Assembly (NCBI GenBank): GCA_964419545.1
Contig: CAYQQU010000001.1
Location: forward strand, 204,279 to 268,278
DNA length: 64,000 nt
Reading direction: 5' to 3'
Source: CAYQQU01 sp964419545
GTDB taxonomy: Bacteria > Bacteroidota > Bacteroidia > Chitinophagales > Saprospiraceae
The position numbers and the translations under genes were made by a program. The notes under the pieces were generated by a model. That model saw only the letters and a program-made list of their open reading frames with translations, searched no databases and was not told where the DNA came from. The stretch's first letter is position 1. The number at the start of each line of letters is the position of its first letter. Below are positions 8,801 through 17,821 of this stretch, piece by piece.

Positions 8801-9928
8801 ATGAAAGCCATATTTACAATCATCATATCTATCTTATTATGTAGCCCAGCAAAATCACTCGCCCAAAATCTCAGCCAATCAGGTGTTGACCATATTCATA
8901 ACTCCATTGATTCTTTGGTAAGATATACTGCGAAAACCCAAAATATACCGTCAATTGCTATTGGTGTCATTCAGGGTGGTGAAATGACACTTCAAAAAGG
9001 TTATGGAGTGATAGAGCGAGGAACGCCTGAAAAAGTTGACGAGCATACGTGCTTTCAAATAGCCTCGCTATCAAAGACGTTTACCGGCATCATTGCCAAC
9101 GCCTTAATATTGGAAGGAAGGTTAAAAATAGACGAGTCCATCACATCTTATCTTCCGGAAGAGTTACTGGAAAAAGAAAAGAAAAAGCTTGAACCGATTA
9201 CAATTAGAGATCTATTACTGCATCGCTCAGGTATTCAGCGAAATTCAAAATCGTATAAACGAAAAGATGGCGAGCCTATGAAAAAGCCTTATACGCGGTC
9301 ACACTTAATAAAAGATCTAGAAAAAATAAAAATCAAAAAATGGGGACAATACAATTATTCCAACTTAGGTTATGCTGTTTTAGGCTATATTTTAGAAAAA
9401 GTTGGCGGCCTTACATATGAAGAATTGCTGAAAAAATATGTTACAGATAAGTACCAACTGGCAAAGACATCCACCTACCCATTCCAACCCCAGGCAATTG
9501 CTTACAGAAAGGACAAAAGAGATATTAAAACGGAGGCTTGGCAAACTGGATTGTTGACTCCTGCAAGTGGCGTTTATTCAAATATCAATGATTTAACAAA
9601 ACTGATGACCGAGCAGCTTAAAATTTATAGAAAACAAGAACCTGACAAACTAGAAAGCCCTCTTTATCTGACAAAGGAAAAAGATTTCAGGGGTGATGAT
9701 GAAAGCTATTACGGCATGGGACTTTGGGAGTTTGAGTTTGACAGAGGAATCCTCTACGGGCACAGTGGCGATATGGATGGCTTTGCAAGTCAGTATAGAT
9801 TTAATGTAACTACAAATACAGGTTGTGTGCTTTTAACATCAAGTGGAGGGGACTGGACCGACCGGTTGATTGCCGAAATAAGTAAGATTATCGAGGAATA
9901 TGCGATTTTACCATCCGTGAAGAGATGA
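8801..9928 (+). CDS. Serine beta-lactamase / class C-like hydrolase, secreted
   Basis: 375 aa with a signal peptide (MKAIFTIIISILLCSPAKSLA, then Q). It has the penicillin-binding protein/beta-lactamase fold motifs: S89-x-x-K92 in 'ASLSKTF' as nucleophile and base, Y186-S-N in 'YNYSNLGYAVLGY', and 'YGHSGDMDG' in place of KTG. Proteins of this family include class C beta-lactamases, D-aminopeptidases and esterases; the substrate cannot be told from sequence. Codon and base composition are markedly more AT-rich than every neighbouring gene, with long A-rich stretches such as 'KEKKKLEPI' and 'KIKIKKWGQ'. This suggests recent acquisition. It is flanked upstream by a copy of the dispersed intergenic repeat. 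Confidence 0.88.
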   Translation: MKAIFTIIISILLCSPAKSLAQNLSQSGVDHIHNSIDSLVRYTAKTQNIPSIAIGVIQGGEMTLQKGYGVIERGTPEKVDEHTCFQIASLSKTFTGIIANALILEGRLKIDESITSYLPEELLEKEKKKLEPITIRDLLLHRSGIQRNSKSYKRKDGEPMKKPYTRSHLIKDLEKIKIKKWGQYNYSNLGYAVLGYILEKVGGLTYEELLKKYVTDKYQLAKTSTYPFQPQAIAYRKDKRDIKTEAWQTGLLTPASGVYSNINDLTKLMTEQLKIYRKQEPDKLESPLYLTKEKDFRGDDESYYGMGLWEFEFDRGILYGHSGDMDGFASQYRFNVTTNTGCVLLTSSGGDWTDRLIAEISKIIEEYAILPSVKR

Positions 9929-10036
9929 AATTGATAGCATCTCTCGGCGGCGAACAGTGAAAGGATGTTGAAACAGTTGACTATTGATAAATACATCGCG
10001 AACCAAGTTCTAACTATCCATTTACCTTTTTAGCTT

Positions 10037-10945
10037 ATGAAAACGATCACTCTATTGGATGGCGGACTTGGTCAGGAAATATATCGACGGGCCGGAAAGG
10101 CCGCCCATCCGCTTTGGTCGGCCAAAGTGATGATGGAACAGCCGGATATCGTGAAAGCCGTTCATCAGGATTTCATCAGAGCAGGAGCACGGGTGATCAC
10201 CATTAACAGCTATACTTGCACCCCCACCCGCCTGCAGCGGGATGGGGAGAAGGAGTGGTTTGAGAAGCTACAATGGCAAGCCACCGCTATTGCTTCGGAA
10301 GCCCGGGATGAAATGGGGGAAATGGCTGAAACGGTACAGATAGCCGGCTGCCTGCCTCCATTGATAGGAAGCTATACGTCGGATGAGCGTTCTTTCTCGG
10401 AGCTGAAACGGGAATATGAGCAAATCGCAGCGATTCAGGCGCCCGCGGTTGATTTGTTGCTCATCGAAACCATCTCTAATATAAAGGAAGCGAAAGCGGC
10501 AACTGAGGCCGCACTCGAAACCGGTAAAACGGTTGGCCTGAGTTTTACGTTATCCGATCAGTTTCCGGATCAGCTGCGCTCCGGCGAATCCATCGGGGAG
10601 GCGCTGGAGGCAATTGCCGGTTATTCGCTGGGGGCGCTGATGTTCAATTGTTCTTTTCCGGAAACCATTACCACCGGTTTAGAAGCATTAAAAGTTCTGG
10701 ATATACCTTACGGAGGATATGCCAACGGTTTTACTTCCGTTGCCCCCCTGAAACCGGGCGGAACGGTAGATCTGCTTGCGGCCAGAACGGATTTGGATGA
10801 AGGAAAATACGCTGCTCATGCATTGGACTGGGTTAAAAATGGCGCTTCTGTCGTCGGGGGGTGCTGCGAAGTAGGGCCTGCATATATCGAATATCTTCGG
10901 AAACAACTGCTGGAAGAAGGTTACCAGATAGGGGGGATGACATAA
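10037..10945 (+). CDS. Homocysteine S-methyltransferase family protein
   Basis: 302 aa, cytoplasmic, one Hcy-methyltransferase (Pfam S-methyl_trans) domain. The three zinc-binding cysteines are visible: Cys205 in 'LMFNCSFPE' and Cys276-Cys277 in 'VVGGCCEVGP'. The N-terminal 'LLDGGLGQEI' is the usual start of the TIM barrel. Relatives (BHMT, MmuM, the N-terminal part of MetH) transfer a methyl group from betaine, S-methylmethionine or similar donors to homocysteine. The length (about 300 aa) resembles MmuM-type enzymes, but the donor cannot be decided. It stands alone: the next gene downstream is convergent and only 20 bp away, with no obvious T-tract hairpin in between. Confidence 0.88.
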   Translation: MKTITLLDGGLGQEIYRRAGKAAHPLWSAKVMMEQPDIVKAVHQDFIRAGARVITINSYTCTPTRLQRDGEKEWFEKLQWQATAIASEARDEMGEMAETVQIAGCLPPLIGSYTSDERSFSELKREYEQIAAIQAPAVDLLLIETISNIKEAKAATEAALETGKTVGLSFTLSDQFPDQLRSGESIGEALEAIAGYSLGALMFNCSFPETITTGLEALKVLDIPYGGYANGFTSVAPLKPGGTVDLLAARTDLDEGKYAAHALDWVKNGASVVGGCCEVGPAYIEYLRKQLLEEGYQIGGMT

Positions 10946-10965
10946 ACACCCACCTTGAATTTACC

Positions 10966-11958
10966 CTAGCGAACGGAAAAACTACCAATCCTCAGGATCG
11001 TGGCATTCGCAGTTGCCGGAGCTCCGGCCCGGTAAACGAAAGCGAACGTAATGCTTTGCCCCGTGTAAGCCGACAGGCTGAGCGCGCCGCTTTCACTGAA
11101 GCCGTCGGTAGCGGGATCGTCGGCTTGTAAAGCCGCATATCCGGCTGCAAACCGGTCCCAGGTCGCCGTCTCAAAGTTGGTTCCGTCGTAATTGCCGGAG
11201 ATTAAAAGATCATAGGCTTCCAGGTCGGGATCGGGTGGGGTAAACCGGCGGTCCGCCAAAAAACGCAGGGCCGGATCGGACAGGGCGCCCAGGTCAATTA
11301 CGGGAGACAGCATCCATACCTCGGCGCCCGTGTTATCCGGAGAACCGGGCACAAAAGCATTGATGGCGATACCGGCCCCGGGGCTGGTAATGCAGGCCCA
11401 ACGGGCGGAATTTTCCTCGTTTTGTTCTACCACGACTTCCCGCCAGCCCGGCGGAGGAAAAGCACCGGTAAGGCAGCCGGAGAAATCTTCTTCGTAAGGC
11501 GCCGTACGGGCCGGCGGCGTATTGTCTTCGATCTCGATGACGAGAAACCGGCCGGCCAGGGGATCGGTGATCAGGCCGTTGCCCACCGCTACGATCTCAA
11601 ACTCGACCTGCGCTTTTCCTTCGGCGCCGATACCGTCCGCATCGGGATCAAAGGTGAAGGAAGCTTCCGCATCGTTTTGGTCTACCGGCAGCACCAGCTT
11701 CGCAAAGCGGGTGGGGGGATCGGTCGTGAAAAAATCGCCCTCGGGGCTTCCGGCCAACAACGTGACGGTAGCATCGGCCGGCGCAGGAGGCGTAATCTGA
11801 ATCCGGATCTCGGCGGTGTACAGCGAATCGGCCGACATGTAAAGCGTATCCCCGGCAAAAGCCACCTGGCTTTGGTTAACGGGGGAAGCGTCTTCCCCAC
11901 AACCGGTGAGGAAAAGAACAGCAAAAAGGACAATCGCGACAGCAGGCATATTGATCAT
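10966..11958 (-). CDS. Secreted lipoprotein with choice-of-anchor J-like domain
   Basis: 330 aa. A lipoprotein signal with lipobox LTGC places the acylated Cys at residue 20. Residues about 30-145 resemble a Calx-beta-like sandwich ('ATVTLLAGSPEGDFFTTDP', 'ASFTFDPDADGIG'). Residues about 155-330 look like a choice-of-anchor J/MAM-like jelly roll, with 'YEEDFSGCLTGAFPPPGW', 'NTGAEVWMLSPVIDLG' and 'SITFAFVYRAG' spread through it. Such domains occur on surface-exposed Bacteroidota proteins and often bind carbohydrate or act as spacers. It is the last of three minus-strand genes (GH43-like, endonuclease/phosphatase-like, this one) with gaps of 13 and 23 bp, so it is probably part of a small operon for use of extracellular substrates. 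No enzymatic motif is seen. Confidence 0.75.
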   Translation of the reverse strand: MINMPAVAIVLFAVLFLTGCGEDASPVNQSQVAFAGDTLYMSADSLYTAEIRIQITPPAPADATVTLLAGSPEGDFFTTDPPTRFAKLVLPVDQNDAEASFTFDPDADGIGAEGKAQVEFEIVAVGNGLITDPLAGRFLVIEIEDNTPPARTAPYEEDFSGCLTGAFPPPGWREVVVEQNEENSARWACITSPGAGIAINAFVPGSPDNTGAEVWMLSPVIDLGALSDPALRFLADRRFTPPDPDLEAYDLLISGNYDGTNFETATWDRFAAGYAALQADDPATDGFSESGALSLSAYTGQSITFAFVYRAGAPATANATILRIGSFSVR

Positions 11959-11981
11959 TTAGGTTCTGCAAACGCCGGGAG

Positions 11982-12902
11982 CTACAGGGGCCGGTATTCC
12001 AGTAAGGTGATCACCGGAAAATGGTCAGAAAGAAAATTGGCGTTGTACAAAAGATTACTCGTTTTATATAATTCTACCGAAAATCCCCGGACGAAGACAA
12101 AATCAATGCGGCGCAGGTGGGCGCCGTTCGGATCAAAACCGTTAAAAGTGCCCACCGGCCCCAGGCGGACCTTGCCCTGGTAGCTATCCTGCAGCCCGGC
12201 CTGTACGATTTGCTCGTAAGCGAAGGAGTTCGGCTCCGTATTGAAGTCGCCGGTCAGGATCACCCAATGGCCCGCGCTCCTGACGGCAATGCTGTCGGTG
12301 ATCAACCGGGCGCTGTTCACGCGCGCATCGTCTCCGACGTGATCGAAATGCGTATTGTAAAAATGCACCTCGCGGCCGTTGCGCTGGTCTTGCAGGATCG
12401 CGTAAGTACAGATCCTTTCCAGCACCGCATCCCAGCCTACGGAAGGCTCTCCGGGCGTAGGAGACAACCAGAATGTACCGCTGTCGCGTACCGAAAAGAT
12501 ATCGTCGCGATAGAAAACGGGGGCGTATTCTCCCCGAGCGACCCCGTCCTCCCTGCCTACGCCGATGGCCTGGTATCCGTCCAGCTTGTTTTTCAAATAC
12601 CTGAATTGGTTGTCGAGCACTTCCTGTAATCCGATGATATCCAGGTTTTCGGACTGCAAAAAGGAGACGACGGCTTCCTTGCGGTTGTGCCAGTTATTGG
12701 CGCCGTCGTCGGGATTGTCGAACCGGATGTTGAAGGACGCAGCCTTAATCTGATAACTGATGATGGTATTGTCCGGTACTTCCATTTCCTCTTTTTCACA
12801 TGCGTACAGTAACAGGGCGAAGGCCACCGCCAGAGCCGGAAAGAAAAGCCTGGGGAAGCGGGTGAAGGAAGGCCGGTCTTTTTCACACATTTTTTTTACC
12901 AT
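11982..12902 (-). CDS. Endonuclease/exonuclease/phosphatase-family lipoprotein
   Basis: 306 aa. An N-terminal hydrophobic segment with lipobox LLYAC marks a lipoprotein. The rest is an EEP (DNase I-like) domain: 'AASFNIRFDN', the metal-binding Glu in 'IIGLQEVLDNQ', 'YNTHFDHVGDDAR', 'VILTGDFNTEPNS' and the terminal 'LSDHFPVI' (Asp-His pair). The family includes DNases, sphingomyelinases and inositol phosphatases. Bacteroidota proteins of this short secreted type are usually annotated only as EEP-family proteins. A start four codons inside (MCEKDRPSF) is possible; both give the same signal. It lies 13 bp downstream of the frameshifted GH43-like gene and 23 bp upstream of the choice-of-anchor lipoprotein. 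Confidence 0.88.
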   Translation of the reverse strand: MVKKMCEKDRPSFTRFPRLFFPALAVAFALLLYACEKEEMEVPDNTIISYQIKAASFNIRFDNPDDGANNWHNRKEAVVSFLQSENLDIIGLQEVLDNQFRYLKNKLDGYQAIGVGREDGVARGEYAPVFYRDDIFSVRDSGTFWLSPTPGEPSVGWDAVLERICTYAILQDQRNGREVHFYNTHFDHVGDDARVNSARLITDSIAVRSAGHWVILTGDFNTEPNSFAYEQIVQAGLQDSYQGKVRLGPVGTFNGFDPNGAHLRRIDFVFVRGFSVELYKTSNLLYNANFLSDHFPVITLLEYRPL

Positions 12903-12915
12903 TACTCACTTGATG

Positions 12916-14684
12916 TTAATTTTTTACCACTTCCGTGCGCTCAGAAATCCCGTTTTCGTTAAAGGCTTCAATTGCAAAATGATAATCCTGGCCTACGTTT
13001 AAAGCGCGTAGTGCATACGCCTTTTCATCATAGACCATCACGGAATTGTTCAATCGGTCCGGGCGAATACCCCAGTAGAGCACGTAGCCCGTGGCGCCTT
13101 CGACCGCCTGCCAGCGGATATCGGCATTGCGTTGGTCGGTTTGTCGTTTTACGTCAAAGCGCTCGGGTGTGGCCGGCGGTTCCCCCCGGCCTTTCCCAAA
13201 GACCCGGAAATCCGATATAGCCAGGTACCGGTTGTGGTAATGCCGGTTTTGGAATCGAAGATACCGGACGGACTCGGGGCGGTCCAGTTCATGGTAACAA
13301 TTGGGCCGGTCCTCTTCGGATTGGGAGCGGTCGACTATGGTTTTCCAATTTTCACCGTCCCGGGAAGACTCGATGATGAACTGTTGTTTGATCCCCGGTT
13401 TGCGTCCAAAAATCTTAGCATTGAAATCCATAAAATTGATTTGAAGCGCGTGCACCGTCATTTCCGATCCCAGGTCCATTCGGAAAAAGAGGGTGTCGCT
13501 ATTGTTTTCCGCCACCCAGAATGTCCGTACGTTTTCATCGGTAATATTTTCTATAGAGTAGTCCGGTTCCTCCAACGCCAGCTTCATGTCGCTGGAAGGA
13601 TCTACGGTTTGATGTTCCACGCCGGCCAGTACGGAATTGGCGGTCACTGCTTTATCTTTCGACAAGAGCATCCAGCCGGTAAAGCGGTTTTGGTGGTGAT
13701 CTACCGTCACCCCGGGTGCGTAATGCGGGTAGTCGCCATAAGCAGTATTCACGAACATCTGGCCATCTTTCTCAAATCCGGCCGGAAACATACCGATGCG
13801 GCGTTCGTATTTGTAGTTCACCGACACCAGCATAGTGGAAAAATGCCAGTAGTTTCCGGAATTGGCTTGTACCGTGCTGCCATGCCCCGCTCCGGTCAAA
13901 AAACCGCCGGGCTTATACGAGATCGGGTTGTATGGCGCGTATTCATAGGGGCCGAGCGGATCGTCCGAAGTATACACCCCATCGGCGTAAATGTTCCACT
14001 GCGTACCGGGTGCAGCGTACTGCAGGTAATAGGTTCCGTCGTGTTTGGTCATCCAGGCGCCTTCCAGGTAAGGAGCGAGGTCCGGACGATTGTGGTTCTG
14101 GCCAAATCGCTCCCAGCCGTGGTTTTCGGGATCCAGGGTAAAAAAATCGGTTTGTTCACCCACCGGTAAAACATATTTTCCGGATCCAGTTCCACGCCCC
14201 GGATAGGCCATTTGTTGGAAGACTCTTCGTACAGGTATACTTTGCCGTCGTCGTCCACGAATAGCGCCGGGTCCCAGGCCGACATGGGGAGTACGGCATA
14301 ACTGGTTTGCCAGTCGCCCACCTGCGGGTCATCCGTCGTAATTACCGGATGGATCGCCCAGGGATCGCCCAGGGCGAGGACCCTGTCGCCATAAGGGATA
14401 GCGCCCGGTGCGTTGCTGCCGCTGAAATACCAGCTCCGGGGCCGGATAAATTGCCAGCTGATCAGATCCTCGGAGCGCCAGTATCCATGCGAACGGGTCA
14501 CGAACAGATAGTATACCCCCTGAAAGTTGATCACCGCGGGATCGGCGCCGGCGCGATACCCTACGCCTTTGTGCGCGTGCAGCGCCATATAGGTATAGTC
14601 GATATCGATGGGGTTGCAGTAGGTCTGCTGGGCGTCGACGGAGGCGCTGATTCCTAAGATCAGGATGGTCCAGATATATTTCAT
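12916..14684 (-). pseudogene. GH43-like secreted glycosidase with F5/8-type C and FN3 domains, frameshifted
   Basis: Two overlapping frames encode one protein. The 5' part (from 14684, signal peptide ending SVDAQ) carries the GH43-type Asp48 in 'YRAGADPAVI' and Asp138 in 'SAWDPALFVDDDG'. The 3' part continues with 'FFTLDPENHGWERFG', the acid Glu in 'YLEGAWMTKHDG', a discoidin-like F5/8C domain ('IKQQFIIESSRDGENWKTI') and an FN3-like domain ('NADIRWQAVEGATGYVLYWG'). The switch lies at a run of seven A's at 14140-14146. One extra base there would restore a single 589-aa protein reading NKPIFFTLDPENHG. This could be a real inactivating or phase-variable indel, or a sequencing error in the homopolymer. 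Family 43-like enzymes release arabinose, xylose or galactose from polysaccharides. It heads a three-gene operon. Confidence 0.8.
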
Positions 14685-14777
14685 CTTTTCCAGATTTTCC
14701 GGTTAGGCGTCATGCAGGATATTCTGCTAAAACTATCAAATTATCAACAATAAAACGATACGATCGGCGCCACAAAA

Positions 14778-14792
14778 CATAATTCGGGTTAA
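14778..14792. repeat. Dispersed intergenic repeat, partial copy
   Basis: CATAATTCGGGTTAA matches the right arm of the repeat unit (AATAATCCGGGTTAA in copy 2 region) with few mismatches. It lies 22 bp before the start codon at 14814. Confidence 0.35.
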
Positions 14793-14813
14793 ATTTAGCC
14801 CAAAAGAACGCCC

Positions 14814-17522
14814 ATGCTCCAACGGTTACTCCTTTGCCTCACCTTTCAGGCCGTCGCCCATGTCCTGTTCGCACAATTTCCCCTGGGGATTATCCAGGAC
14901 AATACCAACCCCGCGCTTCCATCTTCCTACAATTTCAGAGAATATGTCTACGCCGAACCCGATGACCAGGGGGACTGCCCGGGCATTGTCAATAATACTG
15001 CTGTCATCGAAGAAGTGTTCCTGGCGCAAACCCACCGGCAAGCCGTCGGTCACCCTTTTTTCTTTACCGTCGGGCGCCGGCCGGCGCTGCTCCAATTGGC
15101 GGTGACGGGAGCAGGACCGGCGCCGGATGTACAGGTGGAAGGAACGCTAAACGGCGAATCTTTGGGCGTTCTGTGTCTGGACGGCCCCGATCAACTTGCG
15201 AGCACCATCGACCTGGACTACCCCAACTTTGAGGACTATTTCTCCGTCACCCTGCCCAAAAGCTGGGTGCAGGACGGCCTCGAGCTCGTGCTCACCGCCG
15301 GTAACGACAGCAGAACCCTGACGCCCGAAGCACTCAAAATCGGGCCGTACACGGAGATGAACCTGGTGATGGTGAATATGGACGTTCTGGACTACAACGG
15401 CGCCGCGCACCAATGGCCGGTCTTTGACGATTTTCTGGAGGAGATGGCCTCGGCCATTCCCGCGAGTGTCGTTCGCTTCGGCGTCTTCCCCGCTGCGTTG
15501 CCTTTTCCGGAGATCATCGCCAATAACGATACCGAACTGTTGGTGCGCCTGAGCAGCCAAAACCAGATGGAAGCAAACGGCATCTTCAGCGACGGCTATA
15601 TCAATGCCATCGCTACTCGTTTTCTGGGCAACCTGCACCGCAGCACCGGCGATTACCTGTCTACCGTTTATTTCGGCAATACCCTGAATCTGGCCCCCGG
15701 CGGCTGGGGCGGCGGCAGGTCCTTTGTAAGCTTTGACTATACGGACGTCTTCATTCACGAGCTGGGCCACGCCCTCAGTTTGCCGCACTGGGGCGAAGGG
15801 CCCTACGATAACCCCGATCCCGGCGAATGGGAGTTTTTGTATCCCTACGGCGGCGAAGGCGAAGACGGGGGCGGCCGGGGAGAAGCCTGGAACTTCATCC
15901 AGCATACCTACGAGTTTGTCGATCCCACCTGCCAGTACAATGACAACGGGAACCTGGGCGAAGAGCGAAGCGACTGTATGCAAAGGAACAACGCCTGCCT
16001 GGAGCAACGCACCGACGAGCCCGGCCCCTGGGACGGCTACGGCGATTTTTCCGCCCTGGCCATCCACCGCTACCTGGTGGGCGCCGATGTGCAAACCGGA
16101 CAGGTAACCTACCGGGACGAAATGGAGGACTATCAGTTCAACCGGCAAAGCGGCTTTCCGGCCGTCGCCCTGGAGAACGGACAGCGGGTTTACCACCGTG
16201 ATCCGTTGCAACCGCAGGAACTGACCTGGGAAGAGACGTTCGACCTTCCGGGGGAAGAGCAGCTCGACCAGGAGGTTTACCTCATATACGGCAGCGCCCA
16301 CGAATCGCAGCCGCAGGCCAATATCGTCTACAAGCCGATAAAATTTACCGGTAATCTGCCGCCGGTAATCGACCCCACCGACCCGGCCACCTTTGCGGCA
16401 TTGCAGGGCACGACCTACCTTCCTTATCTGTACGACACGCGCGATATCGTGCTGAAGCTTACCTACGCCGACGGCACGGTGCGGCATGCGCTCAACCCCT
16501 TCCACTCTTACGACCGGGCGCCTTATACCTGGGGTTATCACATCTGGCGGACCGACGTCTGCCATTTCTCCCTGGTGGTTCCGGCCGACAAAGAGCTGGC
16601 CAGGGTCGAATTGTATAAACGGCCTTTCTGCATACGGTATCCCGAAGACGATACCCCCGGCAATATCAATTACGCGCCCCACCAGATCACCGCCGAAAAT
16701 TTTATGGACGATGCGGTCTTCCAGGCCGAATATGAATTTGGCGCTCCCCAGGTGCTCGGCTCCAATACGATCGGCAATCGCGTATGGCACGACCTCAACC
16801 AGAACGGCCTCGAAGACGAGGGCGAGGAGGGGATTCCGGGCGTCTCCCTCGTCCTCTGGCGCGATAGTGACGGCGATAACATTCCCGACTGGCAGGGCTT
16901 CGGCGGGGTGCAGGTGACGGACGAAGCGGGCTACTACAGCTTCAGCGGCCTCGGCCCCGGCAACTACCTGGTGTTCGTCTGGAGCGTAGACAACTGGGAA
17001 CCCGGGCAGCCCCTGCACGGCATGACGCCTACCCCGCTTTTTGAGCCCGATCCCAACACGGACATCAACTTCGATAATAACGGCCGGCCCGGCAACCAGT
17101 GGGGGCTCACCAATCAGGATATCGTCTCCGGCATGATCACCCTCACCGCCGACGGAGAACCGCTCAACGACGGCGACCGCGAAGACGACTGGTTCGACTA
17201 CGACCCTTCCGGGAATATGACCATCGATTTCGGATTCCACGTGGAAGGGGCGAGCGCCGTCCGAGAACGACACCAGGAAACGGCCCGGGTCTATCCCAAT
17301 CCGTTCCAAAACGGTTTTGTGGTGGAAACGGAATTTTTCGCGGATCGTCGGCTCCGGGTGCTCAACAGCAAAGGACAGCCGGTTTTTGAGTCTGCTTTAC
17401 CGGCCGAAACGAGCCGGGTCGACCTCGCCGCGCTGCCGGCCGGGCTGTATCTCGTGCTCCTCCGGGACGAAAAAGGAGCAGTAAGGTGGTCCGGGAAACT
17501 GGTAAAAGTAAACGGGCAATGA
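14814..17522 (+). CDS. Secreted M66-like zinc metalloprotease with SdrD B-like domain and T9SS type A tail
   Basis: 902 aa. A signal peptide (ending HVLFA, then Q) is followed by a peptidase domain with the zinc motif H315-E-L-G-H319-ALSLP-H325 and an adjacent 'HWGEGPYDNPDPGEW'. The motif resembles M66 (StcE/TagA-type) metzincins, but the usual Gly of HExxHxxGxxH is Ser322. Residues about 665-800 hold an SdrD B-like collagen-adhesin module ('IGNRVWHDLNQNGLEDEGE', 'GYYSFSGLGPGNYLVFV'). The last ~80 residues form a type A T9SS sorting domain ('ARVYPNPFQNGFVVETEF', 'ALPAGLYLVLLRD', 'KLVKVNGQ'). The protein is therefore expected to cross the outer membrane by T9SS and act on the surface or outside, possibly on glycoproteins as StcE does; that substrate is inference. 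Confidence 0.85.
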   Translation: MLQRLLLCLTFQAVAHVLFAQFPLGIIQDNTNPALPSSYNFREYVYAEPDDQGDCPGIVNNTAVIEEVFLAQTHRQAVGHPFFFTVGRRPALLQLAVTGAGPAPDVQVEGTLNGESLGVLCLDGPDQLASTIDLDYPNFEDYFSVTLPKSWVQDGLELVLTAGNDSRTLTPEALKIGPYTEMNLVMVNMDVLDYNGAAHQWPVFDDFLEEMASAIPASVVRFGVFPAALPFPEIIANNDTELLVRLSSQNQMEANGIFSDGYINAIATRFLGNLHRSTGDYLSTVYFGNTLNLAPGGWGGGRSFVSFDYTDVFIHELGHALSLPHWGEGPYDNPDPGEWEFLYPYGGEGEDGGGRGEAWNFIQHTYEFVDPTCQYNDNGNLGEERSDCMQRNNACLEQRTDEPGPWDGYGDFSALAIHRYLVGADVQTGQVTYRDEMEDYQFNRQSGFPAVALENGQRVYHRDPLQPQELTWEETFDLPGEEQLDQEVYLIYGSAHESQPQANIVYKPIKFTGNLPPVIDPTDPATFAALQGTTYLPYLYDTRDIVLKLTYADGTVRHALNPFHSYDRAPYTWGYHIWRTDVCHFSLVVPADKELARVELYKRPFCIRYPEDDTPGNINYAPHQITAENFMDDAVFQAEYEFGAPQVLGSNTIGNRVWHDLNQNGLEDEGEEGIPGVSLVLWRDSDGDNIPDWQGFGGVQVTDEAGYYSFSGLGPGNYLVFVWSVDNWEPGQPLHGMTPTPLFEPDPNTDINFDNNGRPGNQWGLTNQDIVSGMITLTADGEPLNDGDREDDWFDYDPSGNMTIDFGFHVEGASAVRERHQETARVYPNPFQNGFVVETEFFADRRLRVLNSKGQPVFESALPAETSRVDLAALPAGLYLVLLRDEKGAVRWSGKLVKVNGQ

Positions 17523-17821
17523 CCAAATTCTTTTTTTGCGGACCGTGATTCGATCTGGATCTACAATGCCGATCTGTTTGAAGGGCGGTTGATGCAACCC
17601 GGGGAAATGATCACCCTCTACGGGTTGACGGCGGAAAAGGTCGCCCGCGCGGCGGGCTTGCCGCCCAAAACGATGCAGGGCGCCAACGAGCTGCGCGGGG
17701 GCTGAATAGCGACAGCCGGCTTATTGAATTGATTTACGAATCCATAATGATTCGCTCCTTCCGGTGAAGCACTGAGATCGTCTCTGAATCGCATAAACCC
17801 TGGAATAAATTACCCTAACCT
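17523..17821 (+). other. Intergenic region containing a coding-like relic
   Basis: 299 bp between the protease stop and aspartase. In the same frame as the protease, codons 17523-17705 stay open for 60 residues, then stop at TGA 17703. They read like real protein, with pieces such as 'DSIWIYNADLFEGRLMQPGE' and 'ITLYGLTAEKVARAAGLPP'. There is no upstream ATG before 'MQPGEM'. I do not recognise the sequence. It may be the tail of a deleted gene or a 37-aa gene starting at MQPGEM. The rest (17706-17821) shows nothing recognisable. Confidence 0.35.

Noticed and set aside
15147..17309. 720-codon open frame on the minus strand opposite the M66-like protease
   Set aside because: It mirrors the codons of the plus-strand gene in GC-rich DNA, has no family-like motifs, and the plus strand has clear domains throughout.
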